Below are positions 13,488-20,629 of a stretch of 20,629 nucleotides of DNA, in pieces. The position numbers and the translations under genes were made by a program. The number at the start of each line of letters is the position of its first letter. Position 1 is the stretch's first letter. The stretch lies in NCBI GenBank assembly GCA_002085265.1, contig NATI01000004.1:1-20629 (forward strand). The letters are read 5' to 3'. Below the pieces are notes generated by a model. That model was not told the DNA's origin. It saw only the letters and a program-made list of their open reading frames with translations, and did not search any database. Source of the stretch: Candidatus Omnitrophica bacterium 4484_49. Its GTDB lineage: Bacteria; Omnitrophota; Gorgyraeia; Kaelpiales; Kaelpiaceae.

Positions 13488-15243
13488 TATCCTGACTCTC
13501 TTCTTCAGAGACAGAATCTGACGGTAGAGATTCCAAGTTTTGAGCTTCTTCCTGCTGAGAAGGTTGAACCTGATTGTCTTGACTTTCTTTCTCTTTGTCT
13601 TGCTCTTCCTGAGTGTCTGAACCAGTCTCCAGAGGAACTTCTTCCAACTCCTCAATCCCCTTCCGGGTTAACCTGACCTGTTTCTTCTCCTTATCAATAG
13701 AAAGGATCATCACTCTAACAGTATCACCAGGGGCAAATCTTTCCTGAAGTTTCCCAGGCTTCCTCTCTATCTCCGAAATATGCAGAAGTCCCTCCAGGTC
13801 TTCCTCCAGTTCCACGAAAACGCCAAATGGGAATATACTGGTCACCTTCCCCTCCACCACAGTTCCGGGTTTATATTTTTCCTCTATTTGAGGCCAGGGA
13901 TCAGGACGAAGTTGCTTCAATCCCAGAATCAGTTGCCGGAATGCTTTGTTTATACCGATAACTTTAAATTCCAGTTTCTGTCCCCGATGTAAAACCTCAT
14001 AGGCATGATTTATCCTCCGGGTCCAGGAGATGTCATTTTTGTATATAAACCCATCAATTCCCTCATCAACCTCCACAAAGGCTCCATCTTCATTGAATCC
14101 CACAACTTTCCCCGTAACTTTGGAATCCAGAGGATACCGCGATTCTATATCCTGCCAGGGGTCTTTCTCCAGCTGTTTAAGCCCCAGAGAGATTCTTCTC
14201 CGTTCCTTATCCACTCCCAGGACCACTGCTTCCGCCAAATCTCCAATAGCCAGCATCTCATGAGCATCTCTTATTTTCCGTGTCCAGGAAAAATCAGAAA
14301 TGTGGACAAAACCTTCAACCCCGGGTTCCAGCTCTATGAATGCTCCATAGGAAAGGATATTTGTAACCTTACCTTTTACTTTACTTCCTGGAGGATATTT
14401 TTTGTCTATCCCTTCCCAGGGATCAGGTGTCAACTGCTTCAACCCCAGAGAAACCTTCTGCTGCTCCTTATCCACCTCCAGAACTTTCACTTTCACTCTA
14501 TCACCTACAGCCAGAATCTCTGAGGGATGACTGAGTCTTCCCCAACTCATATCTGAAATGTGAAGAAGCCCGTCTAAAAGTTCGCCGATTTCCACAAAAG
14601 CACCATAATCAGTGATGTTCTTAACTATCCCTTCTACAACCTCACCTGGTGTTAATCTCTCCAGAACCTCAGCCTTTTTCTTCTCCATTTCCTGAATGAG
14701 ATAATCCTTCCTGGAAATAACCACATTTTTCCTTTTAGCATTTATGGAAACAATTACTGCTTTTATTGTCTTCCCCACCAGAGAATCCAGATCTATACCC
14801 GCCTTGACATCTGCCAGTGAAGCAGGCAGAAACGCTTCCACACCTATATTGACCATCAGACCTCCCTTAACCCTCTTGACAACTCTTCCGGTTACCACAT
14901 CTCCTTCTTTATATTCAGTGGTAATTTTTTCCCAGCCAAGTATTTTATCCGCTCTTCTTTTAGAGAGAACAACCAACCCCTCTTCATTCTCCAGACTCAT
15001 AACATATACTTCCACTTCATTCCCTATCCTCACTTCTTCAGGATCAAGAAATTCATCCCGGGACACAATACCTTCTGCTTTGTATCCTAAATCCAGAAGG
15101 ACATCGTTATCCCGAATATGAATTATTCTACCTTTAACGATAGAACCTTCCTCCAAGGTTTTAAAACTGGCCTCGTAAAGCTTGTCGAGTTCGCTTACTT
15201 CCTTCTCTTCCAGACCGGCGTTGAAATCTTTCTTCTCTTCCAT
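13471..15243 (-). CDS. rpsA: 30S ribosomal protein S1 (six S1 domains)
   Basis: From ATG 15243 the protein has 590 residues; an in-frame GTG at 15252 would add three. The ATG is preferred because AGGTG lies six bases upstream of it. Six S1 RNA-binding repeats are visible, starting at about residues 32, 115, 202, 287, 373 and 460. Repeats 3 to 5 share the linker GLKQL-x-DPW. About 60 acidic, Gln/Ser-rich residues form a disordered tail. S1 brings mRNAs to the 30S subunit and melts structure. Six domains is the Proteobacteria-like number. The gene follows ispH with an overlap if GTG is used. In some clostridia the two genes are fused; here they are separate. Confidence 0.97.
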   Translation of the reverse strand: MEEKKDFNAGLEEKEVSELDKLYEASFKTLEEGSIVKGRIIHIRDNDVLLDLGYKAEGIVSRDEFLDPEEVRIGNEVEVYVMSLENEEGLVVLSKRRADKILGWEKITTEYKEGDVVTGRVVKRVKGGLMVNIGVEAFLPASLADVKAGIDLDSLVGKTIKAVIVSINAKRKNVVISRKDYLIQEMEKKKAEVLERLTPGEVVEGIVKNITDYGAFVEIGELLDGLLHISDMSWGRLSHPSEILAVGDRVKVKVLEVDKEQQKVSLGLKQLTPDPWEGIDKKYPPGSKVKGKVTNILSYGAFIELEPGVEGFVHISDFSWTRKIRDAHEMLAIGDLAEAVVLGVDKERRRISLGLKQLEKDPWQDIESRYPLDSKVTGKVVGFNEDGAFVEVDEGIDGFIYKNDISWTRRINHAYEVLHRGQKLEFKVIGINKAFRQLILGLKQLRPDPWPQIEEKYKPGTVVEGKVTSIFPFGVFVELEEDLEGLLHISEIERKPGKLQERFAPGDTVRVMILSIDKEKKQVRLTRKGIEELEEVPLETGSDTQEEQDKEKESQDNQVQPSQQEEAQNLESLPSDSVSEEESQDSEAQS

Positions 15244-15248
15244 TTCAC

Positions 15249-16094
15249 TCACCTCTCCTCACAAGATTTTATTTTCTCAATTATCGAGTTTAAAAAATTA
15301 TATGGAGTTGATGCTCCAGTGGCAACTCCAATCTTAACCTCTCTTCTGTCCAGGTCCGGGACCTCCTCCAATCTGGAAATTAAGTAACATCTGGGACAAT
15401 TTGCCCTGGCTATTTCAAACAGGTTTCTGGTATTAGCGCTGTTTTTACTTCCTAAGATAAAGAAAACAGGCACTCTTTTACTCAACTCCTTTACTTTCTG
15501 CTGACGGGATTTTATATCCGTACATATTGTATTATAAACATTATCCTCTGGCAAACCCTTTTTAACCATTATGGATTTTAATCTTAAAAATAATTCTTCA
15601 TCCTTGGTGGACTGACTGATGAGAATAGTATCTCTATCCACCTCTACATCCCTGGCATCATCCAGATTTTCTATTACCTCAGCCCTTCCCTTTCCAAACC
15701 CCAGAAGGGATTTCACCTCCTCATGCTCCTTCTCCCCATAAATCAGTATTCTTTTACCTCGATTTGTGAAATCCTCACATAACTGCTGAATTCTCTTAAC
15801 GATGGGACAAGTAGCATCTACCAGGATTAAATTCCTGGCACTAACCAAGTCATAAACCTCGGGAGGACAGCCATGAGATCTTATAATCAGTGCTGCCTCC
15901 TTATCAGATATCTGAGTTAGTTCCGATATTACGATTAAACCCTGCTCGCGCAATCTATTGACCACTCCTTCATTGTGAATTAGCTCCCCAAGACAATAAA
16001 CCCGGGAATATTTGCTCAGAGCCTCCTCTGCCAGACTTATTGCCCTTTTCACACCAGCACAAAATCCTGCTGGTTCCACTATTTCATAACTCAT
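15249..16094 (-). CDS. ispH: 4-hydroxy-3-methylbut-2-enyl diphosphate reductase
   Basis: This 281-residue iron-sulphur enzyme makes IPP and DMAPP in the last step of the MEP isoprenoid pathway. The three [4Fe-4S] cysteines are present: Cys12 (GFCAGVKRA), Cys96 (VDATCPIVK) and Cys191 (NTICTDIKSRQ). Substrate-binding His40-Asn41 (LIHNE), His74 (RSHG) and the NSANTRNL and GASTP motifs are also intact. Length is standard. It starts with an ATGA overlap with plsC (16091-16094) and runs into rpsA. This indicates that the organism uses the MEP route. Confidence 0.97.
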   Translation of the reverse strand: MSYEIVEPAGFCAGVKRAISLAEEALSKYSRVYCLGELIHNEGVVNRLREQGLIVISELTQISDKEAALIIRSHGCPPEVYDLVSARNLILVDATCPIVKRIQQLCEDFTNRGKRILIYGEKEHEEVKSLLGFGKGRAEVIENLDDARDVEVDRDTILISQSTKDEELFLRLKSIMVKKGLPEDNVYNTICTDIKSRQQKVKELSKRVPVFFILGSKNSANTRNLFEIARANCPRCYLISRLEEVPDLDRREVKIGVATGASTPYNFLNSIIEKIKSCEER

Positions 16095-16678
16095 AAATTC
16101 CTTATCTCCTCCATAAGTTTTTCTACAATCTCCTCTTCCCGCAAATTGGAATACCTCTGAGGATAGAAAGGAGGACCAAAACTTACCTTTATAGGATAAG
16201 GTCTGATGAAAATACTATCCACAGGTAAAGCACGAAAAGCACCATCTATCCTCGCAGGAATTAAAGGCACATTCCCCAACCTGGCAATCCAGATACATCC
16301 GGGATGCCCTTTCCCAATGTCACCGTCCCTGCTCCGCGTGCCTTCAGGAAAAATCAAAACCGCTTCTCCCGCCCGCAATAATTCCAGGGTCCTTTTTATC
16401 GCACCTTTATCAGGTTTGTTCCTCTTCACAGGGAAGGCTCCCAGTGTAGTTATTAACCAGGCGAACCACCGGGGTTTAAAAAGGTCATCACGGGCCATAA
16501 ATCTCAAAATACGAGGAGAAGCCATACCTAAAAGTACGGGATCAAGAAAACTCTGATGATTACTGGCTAATATAAAACCACCATTTCCAGGGATGTTTTC
16601 CCTCCCTTTCACCCGGATAAGGAATAAGATCTTAAACAGGATAAATGTCAGTGGCTTAAAAAAACGATACAGGATCAT
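16091..16678 (-). CDS. plsC: 1-acyl-sn-glycerol-3-phosphate acyltransferase
   Basis: This 195-residue membrane-associated acyltransferase turns lysophosphatidic acid into phosphatidic acid for phospholipids. The catalytic HX4D box is NHQSFLDP (His41, Asp46). The glycerol-phosphate binding motif FPEGTRSR (110-117) and a VPLIPARI motif (137-144) are present. A hydrophobic N-terminus (about 5-22) probably tethers it to the membrane. The start lies 23 bases inside the cmk end, and the stop overlaps ispH. The cmk-plsC-ispH-rpsA order is well known in several phyla. Confidence 0.94.
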   Translation of the reverse strand: MILYRFFKPLTFILFKILFLIRVKGRENIPGNGGFILASNHQSFLDPVLLGMASPRILRFMARDDLFKPRWFAWLITTLGAFPVKRNKPDKGAIKRTLELLRAGEAVLIFPEGTRSRDGDIGKGHPGCIWIARLGNVPLIPARIDGAFRALPVDSIFIRPYPIKVSFGPPFYPQRYSNLREEEIVEKLMEEIRNL

Positions 16679-17342
16679 TATCTGCTGCGGTTATGTGCCT
16701 TAACATTTCCCTCACCACATCCTCTATGCTCATTCCAGTGGTATCAATATAAACAGCATCCTCTGCTTTTCTCAGAGGACCATACTTGCGAGTGGTATCA
16801 CTTCTATCTCTGTTTTCCAAATCCTTTGCTACTTCCTCTCTATCTACTCCCATACCCTTGGAGACTACTTCCTTATATCTTCTATCCACCCGGACATCAA
16901 AATCAGCATCGAGATAAAATTTAAAATCAGCATCAGGGAAAACCACAGTGGTTATATCCCTACCTTCAACAACTGCTCCCTGACTACCTATGCTTCTCTG
17001 TTTCTCGACCATCAACTTTCGCACTTCCAGTATCTCCGATACTCTGGAAATATGTTTATTAACTACAGGGAGGCGAATATCTTCAGTTACTTCCCGCCCA
17101 TCAAGATAAACCTCCAGTTTACCCTCCTGATACTGAAGGCGAATATTGCAATTTCTGACACAATTTATAATGTCATCATCGGCGTCAAAATTCACACCTT
17201 TCCGAATGCAGGCTAAAGTTGCCGCCCGATACATAGCTCCAGTATCCAGATACAATAACCCCAGACGTTCTGCCAGAAGGCGGGCAGCAGTACTCTTTCC
17301 GGAACCTGCAGGTCCATCTATGGCAATTACCAATTTTTTCAT
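16656..17342 (-). CDS. cmk: Cytidylate kinase
   Basis: This 228-residue P-loop kinase phosphorylates CMP and dCMP to their diphosphates. The Walker A motif GPAGSGKST (10-18), LDTGAMYRA (32-40), the EGRDITTVVFPDA motif (about 125-137) and the lid motif NRDRSDTTR are present, with a full-length CMP-binding insert. The start ATG overlaps the tyrA stop as ATGA (17339-17342) and is preceded by AAGGAG six bases upstream. In many relatives aroA lies between tyrA and cmk; here the two genes directly overlap. Confidence 0.97.
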   Translation of the reverse strand: MKKLVIAIDGPAGSGKSTAARLLAERLGLLYLDTGAMYRAATLACIRKGVNFDADDDIINCVRNCNIRLQYQEGKLEVYLDGREVTEDIRLPVVNKHISRVSEILEVRKLMVEKQRSIGSQGAVVEGRDITTVVFPDADFKFYLDADFDVRVDRRYKEVVSKGMGVDREEVAKDLENRDRSDTTRKYGPLRKAEDAVYIDTTGMSIEDVVREMLRHITAADNDPVSFF

Positions 17343-18166
17343 CTTAAACTCCTTCTCTTCTCAGATGCCTGCTGGATATATCTCAGAAGATTTTTAAAAT
17401 CATTCCTCTGCAGCAACTGCCTGTATCTGTGGAGCCAGGTAATATATTTATTGATATCCCTTAACAGATTATATTTGTTATTTTTAAATATCTCCAGCCA
17501 CAACCCGGCATCTGATGCTCCTATTCTGGTGGTATCCAGGAAACCCGAAGTAGCATATTTCAGGCAATCGTCGTTAACAGCATTTAAAAGCCCGAACACT
17601 GCAATATGGGGAAGATGGCTTATCTGAGAGAGAATACGGTCATGAGAGCTGGGAGACATACTTATTACCTTACACCCCAGATGTTTCCAGAATCTTCTGA
17701 CGGCGGTGACCGAATTCTTATCAGATCTCGATGTGGGAGTTACTATTGTAATCTTATTTTCAAATAGCTCACTTACCGCGTGATTACATCCTCTCTTTTC
17801 GGAACCTGCCAGAGGATGAGAACCGACATATTTTGGGAACAACTTCTGTAATGCGTTTACAATTTTTACCTTGGTACTTCCGACATCAGTAACCAGCACC
17901 CCTGGAGGTAACATTCTTCGCATTTCCTGAGCAAGGGAAATTATAGTGGATACCGGGGTGGCTAATATTACAAAATCACTGCTGGAAAGTGCCCGTTTTA
18001 AATCCCGTGTCCCTTTATCTACAATTTTTTTTCTTTCGGCAAGCTTCCTGGAGCTTTCCCTTCTGAAAAATCCCCAGACCTCATCTGCTAATTTTCTTTT
18101 TTTTATCGCCAGGGCTAGAGACCCTCCAATCAACCCCACTCCTATTATAGTAATCTTCCGAAACAT
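17339..18166 (-). CDS. tyrA: Prephenate dehydrogenase
   Basis: This 275-residue NAD-dependent enzyme converts prephenate to 4-hydroxyphenylpyruvate on the way to tyrosine. The Rossmann loop GVGLIGGSLA (9-18), TDVGSTK (93-99), GSHPLAGSEKRG (115-126) and SHLPH (183-187) are conserved, as is GFLDTTRIGASDAGLW in the C-terminal helical dimer domain. There is no chorismate mutase domain and no ACT domain, so tyrosine feedback would need another site. It starts one base after the aroF stop. An arogenate-using variant cannot be excluded from sequence. Confidence 0.94.
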   Translation of the reverse strand: MFRKITIIGVGLIGGSLALAIKKRKLADEVWGFFRRESSRKLAERKKIVDKGTRDLKRALSSSDFVILATPVSTIISLAQEMRRMLPPGVLVTDVGSTKVKIVNALQKLFPKYVGSHPLAGSEKRGCNHAVSELFENKITIVTPTSRSDKNSVTAVRRFWKHLGCKVISMSPSSHDRILSQISHLPHIAVFGLLNAVNDDCLKYATSGFLDTTRIGASDAGLWLEIFKNNKYNLLRDINKYITWLHRYRQLLQRNDFKNLLRYIQQASEKRRSLR

Positions 18167-18167
18167 T

Positions 18168-19181
18168 TTACAGATCTCTACCCACTGCCCGAGCTATGGA
18201 TTTCAATTCCTGCATAAGTTTTGCAAATTTATCTGGAAGAAGAGATTGTTCTCCATCAGATAATGCCTCTTCAGGATTAGGATGTACCTCAATGAGTAAA
18301 CCGTCAGCACCAGCAGCAACCGCTGCCCTCGCCACTGCTGGTACCAGGCTATATTTACCAGTAGCATGACTGGGGTCAACTATTACCGGAAGATGGCTCT
18401 TTTGTTTTATAATAGGCACAGCATTGAGGTCAAAAGTAAATCTGGTTTCGGTCTCAAATGTCCTCACTCCCCGCTCACATAGCATTACCTGGAAATTACC
18501 ACTGGAAAGTATATATTCTGCAGCCATTAAAAATTCTTTAATCGTGGCACTCATTCCTCTTTTGAGCAATACCGGTTTTCTGGATTGTCCTACCTCTTTG
18601 AGAAGCGCGAAATTCTGCATATTGCGCGCACCGATTTGAATAATATCGGTGTATTTCTCAACAAGGACCAAATCACGAGGATCCATCAACTCTGTAACCA
18701 CAGCCATCCCGAACTCATCTGCAACCTGTCTTAAATACTTCAATCCCTCTTCACCCAGCCCCTGAAAACTATAAGGAGAAGTCCGGGGTTTAAACGCTCC
18801 TCCTCTAAGGACCTGAGCTCCTGCTTTCTTGATTGCCTCTGCAGCCGCCCGCAACTGTTCATAACTTTCAACTGCACAGGGACCAGCCATCACTACTATC
18901 CTCTTCCCGCCGATGCAGATTCCTTTTATATCTATTATGGTGTTCTCAGATTTAAATTCCCGGGAGACCAGTTTATAAGGAGCAAGGACTGGCATCACTT
19001 TCTCTACACCGGGAAATGCCTCCAGAGGCTGGACCCTTAGAATATCCTCCTCTCCGATGACTCCGATAATTGTCCTCTCCACACCTTTAGATATCATCGG
19101 AGTTAATCCCCAGGACTTGATTTTCTCCACGATATGTTCCACATCTTTTTCAGTAGCATCCGGTCTCAGTACGATAATCAT
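18168..19181 (-). CDS. aroF: 3-deoxy-7-phosphoheptulonate (DAHP) synthase, type I-beta
   Basis: This 337-residue enzyme performs the first shikimate pathway step, PEP plus erythrose-4-phosphate to DAHP. Residues 1 to about 75 form a ferredoxin-like (ACT-type) regulatory domain, as in the Thermotoga maritima enzyme, which is inhibited by Phe and Tyr. The barrel carries AGPCAVES (99-106), GGAFKPRTSPYSFQG (127-141) and DPSHATGK (269-276). Metal ligands Cys102, His272, Glu298 and Asp309 sit at the same residue numbers as in T. maritima. A strong AAGGAGG precedes the ATG, which overlaps the hisC-type gene stop as ATGA. Feedback control by this domain is inferred from the family. Confidence 0.96.
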   Translation of the reverse strand: MIIVLRPDATEKDVEHIVEKIKSWGLTPMISKGVERTIIGVIGEEDILRVQPLEAFPGVEKVMPVLAPYKLVSREFKSENTIIDIKGICIGGKRIVVMAGPCAVESYEQLRAAAEAIKKAGAQVLRGGAFKPRTSPYSFQGLGEEGLKYLRQVADEFGMAVVTELMDPRDLVLVEKYTDIIQIGARNMQNFALLKEVGQSRKPVLLKRGMSATIKEFLMAAEYILSSGNFQVMLCERGVRTFETETRFTFDLNAVPIIKQKSHLPVIVDPSHATGKYSLVPAVARAAVAAGADGLLIEVHPNPEEALSDGEQSLLPDKFAKLMQELKSIARAVGRDL

Positions 19182-20287
19182 GGTTCAACCTCCTTTTTAA
19201 AATAATTTGCTAAGAGCCTCACCAGTTTTCTATTTTCAATATCGGTACCTATCGTCACTCGAATATACTCCTCAAGTCCCCAGCCTTTCATATTTCTCAC
19301 AATTATTCCGTTCTCCAGAAGATACCTGCAGAGTTTATCAACATTCTCACCAATTCTTACCAGAATGAAATTGGTTACCGAATTTATATATTCCAGACCA
19401 AGCTGTTCAAATTTTTTACTAAGATATGCTCTTCCCTGAAGAGTTAACTCCTTCACTCTATGGATAAAATCGCCATCCTCAAGGGCATTCAAAGCGGCTA
19501 TCTGAGCGACGCTATTCACATTGAATGGCTCTCGAACCTTATCCAGGTATTTTATAAATTCAGGATGGGCCATGCCGTATCCTATCCTCAATCCTGCTAG
19601 GCCATAAATTTTGGAAAAAGTTCTGGTAACTATTACAGGACGCGTATGGATGTATTTTAAACTATCTGGGAAATCAGAAGTGTGGTCCACATACTCGTAA
19701 TAAGCCTCATCTATAAATACAATTACATCCTGTGAGAGGTGATTTAAAAAGTCATCCAGTTCGCTGTCAGTGACATAAGTTCCACAGGGATTATCAGGGT
19801 TGGCAATAAAGATTATTTTAGTATCAGAGGTTACAGCATTCAGCACTCCAGATAGGTCGTATTTAAAATTCTTCATGGGGACAATTTTAAGCTTTGCACC
19901 CTCTATGCGAGAAGCAAGTGCATAAATTAAAAACGTAGGATGGGCAACTATAACTTCATCACCAGGATTTAAAAAAGCCCTCAGAGTTAGAATAATCAAC
20001 TCATCAGACCCATTTCCGATTATAAAATTCTCGGGGTTCAAATTCCAGAACTGAGCGAGTTTATTTTTAAGGTAATAACAGCTGGATTCGGGATAACGAT
20101 TCAAATCACCCAGAGTCTCTTTGATAGCCTCTACTGCCCGGGGAGATGGACCCAAAGGATTTTCATTGGAAGCCATCTTATACACCTCTTCCAGTCCGAG
20201 GTCTCTTTTCACCTCCTGAATAGGCTTGCCGGGGACATAGGGTTTTATATCCAGAACTGTCCTGCGAGCCAGTTTGTCTAAATTCAT
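19178..20287 (-). CDS. hisC: HisC-family aminotransferase (histidinol-phosphate/aromatic)
   Basis: This 369-residue class I/II PLP aminotransferase has the HisC family layout. The PLP lysine is Lys226 in TRTFSKIYGLAGLRIGY. NPDNPCGT (163-170) and FIDEAYYEY (191-199) hold the cofactor Asn, Asp and Tyr, and Arg343 (YIRVTIGT) should bind the substrate carboxylate. SNENPLGPSP (40-49) is the N-terminal family motif. There are no other his genes here. The gene sits between pheA and aroF and is coupled to both by ATGA overlaps, so a role in transaminating phenylpyruvate and hydroxyphenylpyruvate is likely, perhaps with a dual histidine role. AGGAGG lies just before the ATG. Confidence 0.93.
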   Translation of the reverse strand: MNLDKLARRTVLDIKPYVPGKPIQEVKRDLGLEEVYKMASNENPLGPSPRAVEAIKETLGDLNRYPESSCYYLKNKLAQFWNLNPENFIIGNGSDELIILTLRAFLNPGDEVIVAHPTFLIYALASRIEGAKLKIVPMKNFKYDLSGVLNAVTSDTKIIFIANPDNPCGTYVTDSELDDFLNHLSQDVIVFIDEAYYEYVDHTSDFPDSLKYIHTRPVIVTRTFSKIYGLAGLRIGYGMAHPEFIKYLDKVREPFNVNSVAQIAALNALEDGDFIHRVKELTLQGRAYLSKKFEQLGLEYINSVTNFILVRIGENVDKLCRYLLENGIIVRNMKGWGLEEYIRVTIGTDIENRKLVRLLANYFKKEVEP

Positions 20288-20629
20288 GAGACCTCCTCTG
20301 CTTTGGGATATGAACCCAGAATTTTAAGATAGGATGCCTGCTTTTCCAGCTCTGCCAGGGCATTGTGGACGCTGGAGTTTTTATAATGACCTTCCAGATC
20401 GACGAAAAAATAGTAATCCCAGACCTTTCTCTTGGAAGGTCGGGATTCAATTTTGGTAAGATTGATCCGGTATTTCTTAAAGGGGGTCAACATAGCATGA
20501 AGAGCACCGACTCTATCCTTCACAGAGAACATAATGGACGTTTTATCATTTCCGGTAGGCTCAACCAGTGTTTTACCTATAACCAAGAATCTGGTTATGT
20601 TATACGGAATATCTTCAATGGAGGAAGCC
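20284..20629 (-). CDS. pheA: Prephenate dehydratase, C-terminal part (cut by window edge)
   Basis: The last 114 residues are visible; the gene runs in from beyond 20629. The frame is open from the edge and reads SSIEDIPYNITRFLVIG, which contains the essential Thr-Arg-Phe motif of prephenate dehydratase. An ACT regulatory domain follows with GALHAML and IESRP, the two phenylalanine-binding motifs of this family. A TTG at 20586 could be taken as a start but lies inside the conserved motif, so it is not one. The enzyme makes phenylpyruvate, and feedback inhibition by Phe is expected. Whether a chorismate mutase domain is fused at the N-terminus cannot be seen. Confidence 0.94.
   Translation of the reverse strand, partial: ASSIEDIPYNITRFLVIGKTLVEPTGNDKTSIMFSVKDRVGALHAMLTPFKKYRINLTKIESRPSKRKVWDYYFFVDLEGHYKNSSVHNALAELEKQASYLKILGSYPKAEEVS

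Noticed and set aside
13488..13655. N-terminal extension of tyrS by 56 codons
   Set aside because: It is very basic and low in complexity, lies wholly over the rpsA acidic tail in another frame, and would exceed the normal TyrRS length. GTG at 13487 gives a standard protein.
14005..14523. 172-codon plus-strand ORF opposite rpsA
   Set aside because: It mirrors the repeated S1 domains on the opposite strand; no independent coding signals are visible.
15243..15254. Possible IspH-RpsA fusion as known in some clostridia
   Set aside because: A TGA (15251-15249) ends ispH and rpsA is in a different frame with its own ribosome binding site, so these are two proteins.

Overview
All protein genes in this window lie on the minus strand, so the text below follows transcription from high to low coordinates. 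The sequence is moderately AT-rich, with very short gaps and many 4-base ATGA stop/start overlaps. The content (MreBCD with PBP2, LspA, an MEP-pathway IspH, a DksA/TraR-type protein, and a DAHP synthase whose metal ligands fall at the residue numbers of the Thermotoga maritima enzyme) indicates a free-living rod-shaped bacterium. It could belong to a poorly sampled or candidate phylum with a thermophile-like gene repertoire, but I cannot name the lineage from the sequence alone.

Block 1 (20629 to 12291) is an aromatic amino-acid, lipid and translation operon: 3' end of pheA, a hisC-type aminotransferase, aroF (DAHP synthase), tyrA, cmk, plsC, ispH, rpsA (ribosomal protein S1) and tyrS. It supplies aromatic amino acids, CMP/dCMP phosphorylation, phosphatidic acid, isoprenoid precursors and the machinery to use tyrosine. 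aroA, often found between tyrA and cmk in related clusters, is missing there and lies about 13.5 kb downstream.

The only gap over 300 bases (11926 to 12290) is the most unusual part of the window. On the plus strand it carries an ideal sigma-70-type promoter (TTGACA, 18-base spacer, TATAAT) behind an A/T tract. This promoter drives no protein gene. It would make a short RNA of about 150 nt ending in a perfect 12-bp hairpin with a T-tract. The 59-base hairpin loop is extremely C-rich, so its complement has a canonical G-quadruplex pattern. Two TTTTG...CAAAA dyads lie between this promoter and a divergent minus-strand promoter for yggS. This is the best candidate in the window for an undescribed regulatory RNA locus.

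Block 2 (11919 to 1) starts with yggS, which is broken by one in-frame TAA. It continues with proC, yggT, punA, ileS, a DksA/TraR-type zinc-finger gene, lspA and rluD, resembling the yggS/yggT-ileS-lspA-rluD order of the cell-division-associated cluster of many bacteria, without sepF or divIVA. A membrane-anchored coiled-coil protein of unknown function and aroA follow. The elongasome genes mreB, mreC, mreD and the start of mrdA (PBP2) complete it. mreB has its own promoter placed so that its mRNA would start at or beside the ATG (leaderless), and yggS appears to be arranged the same way.
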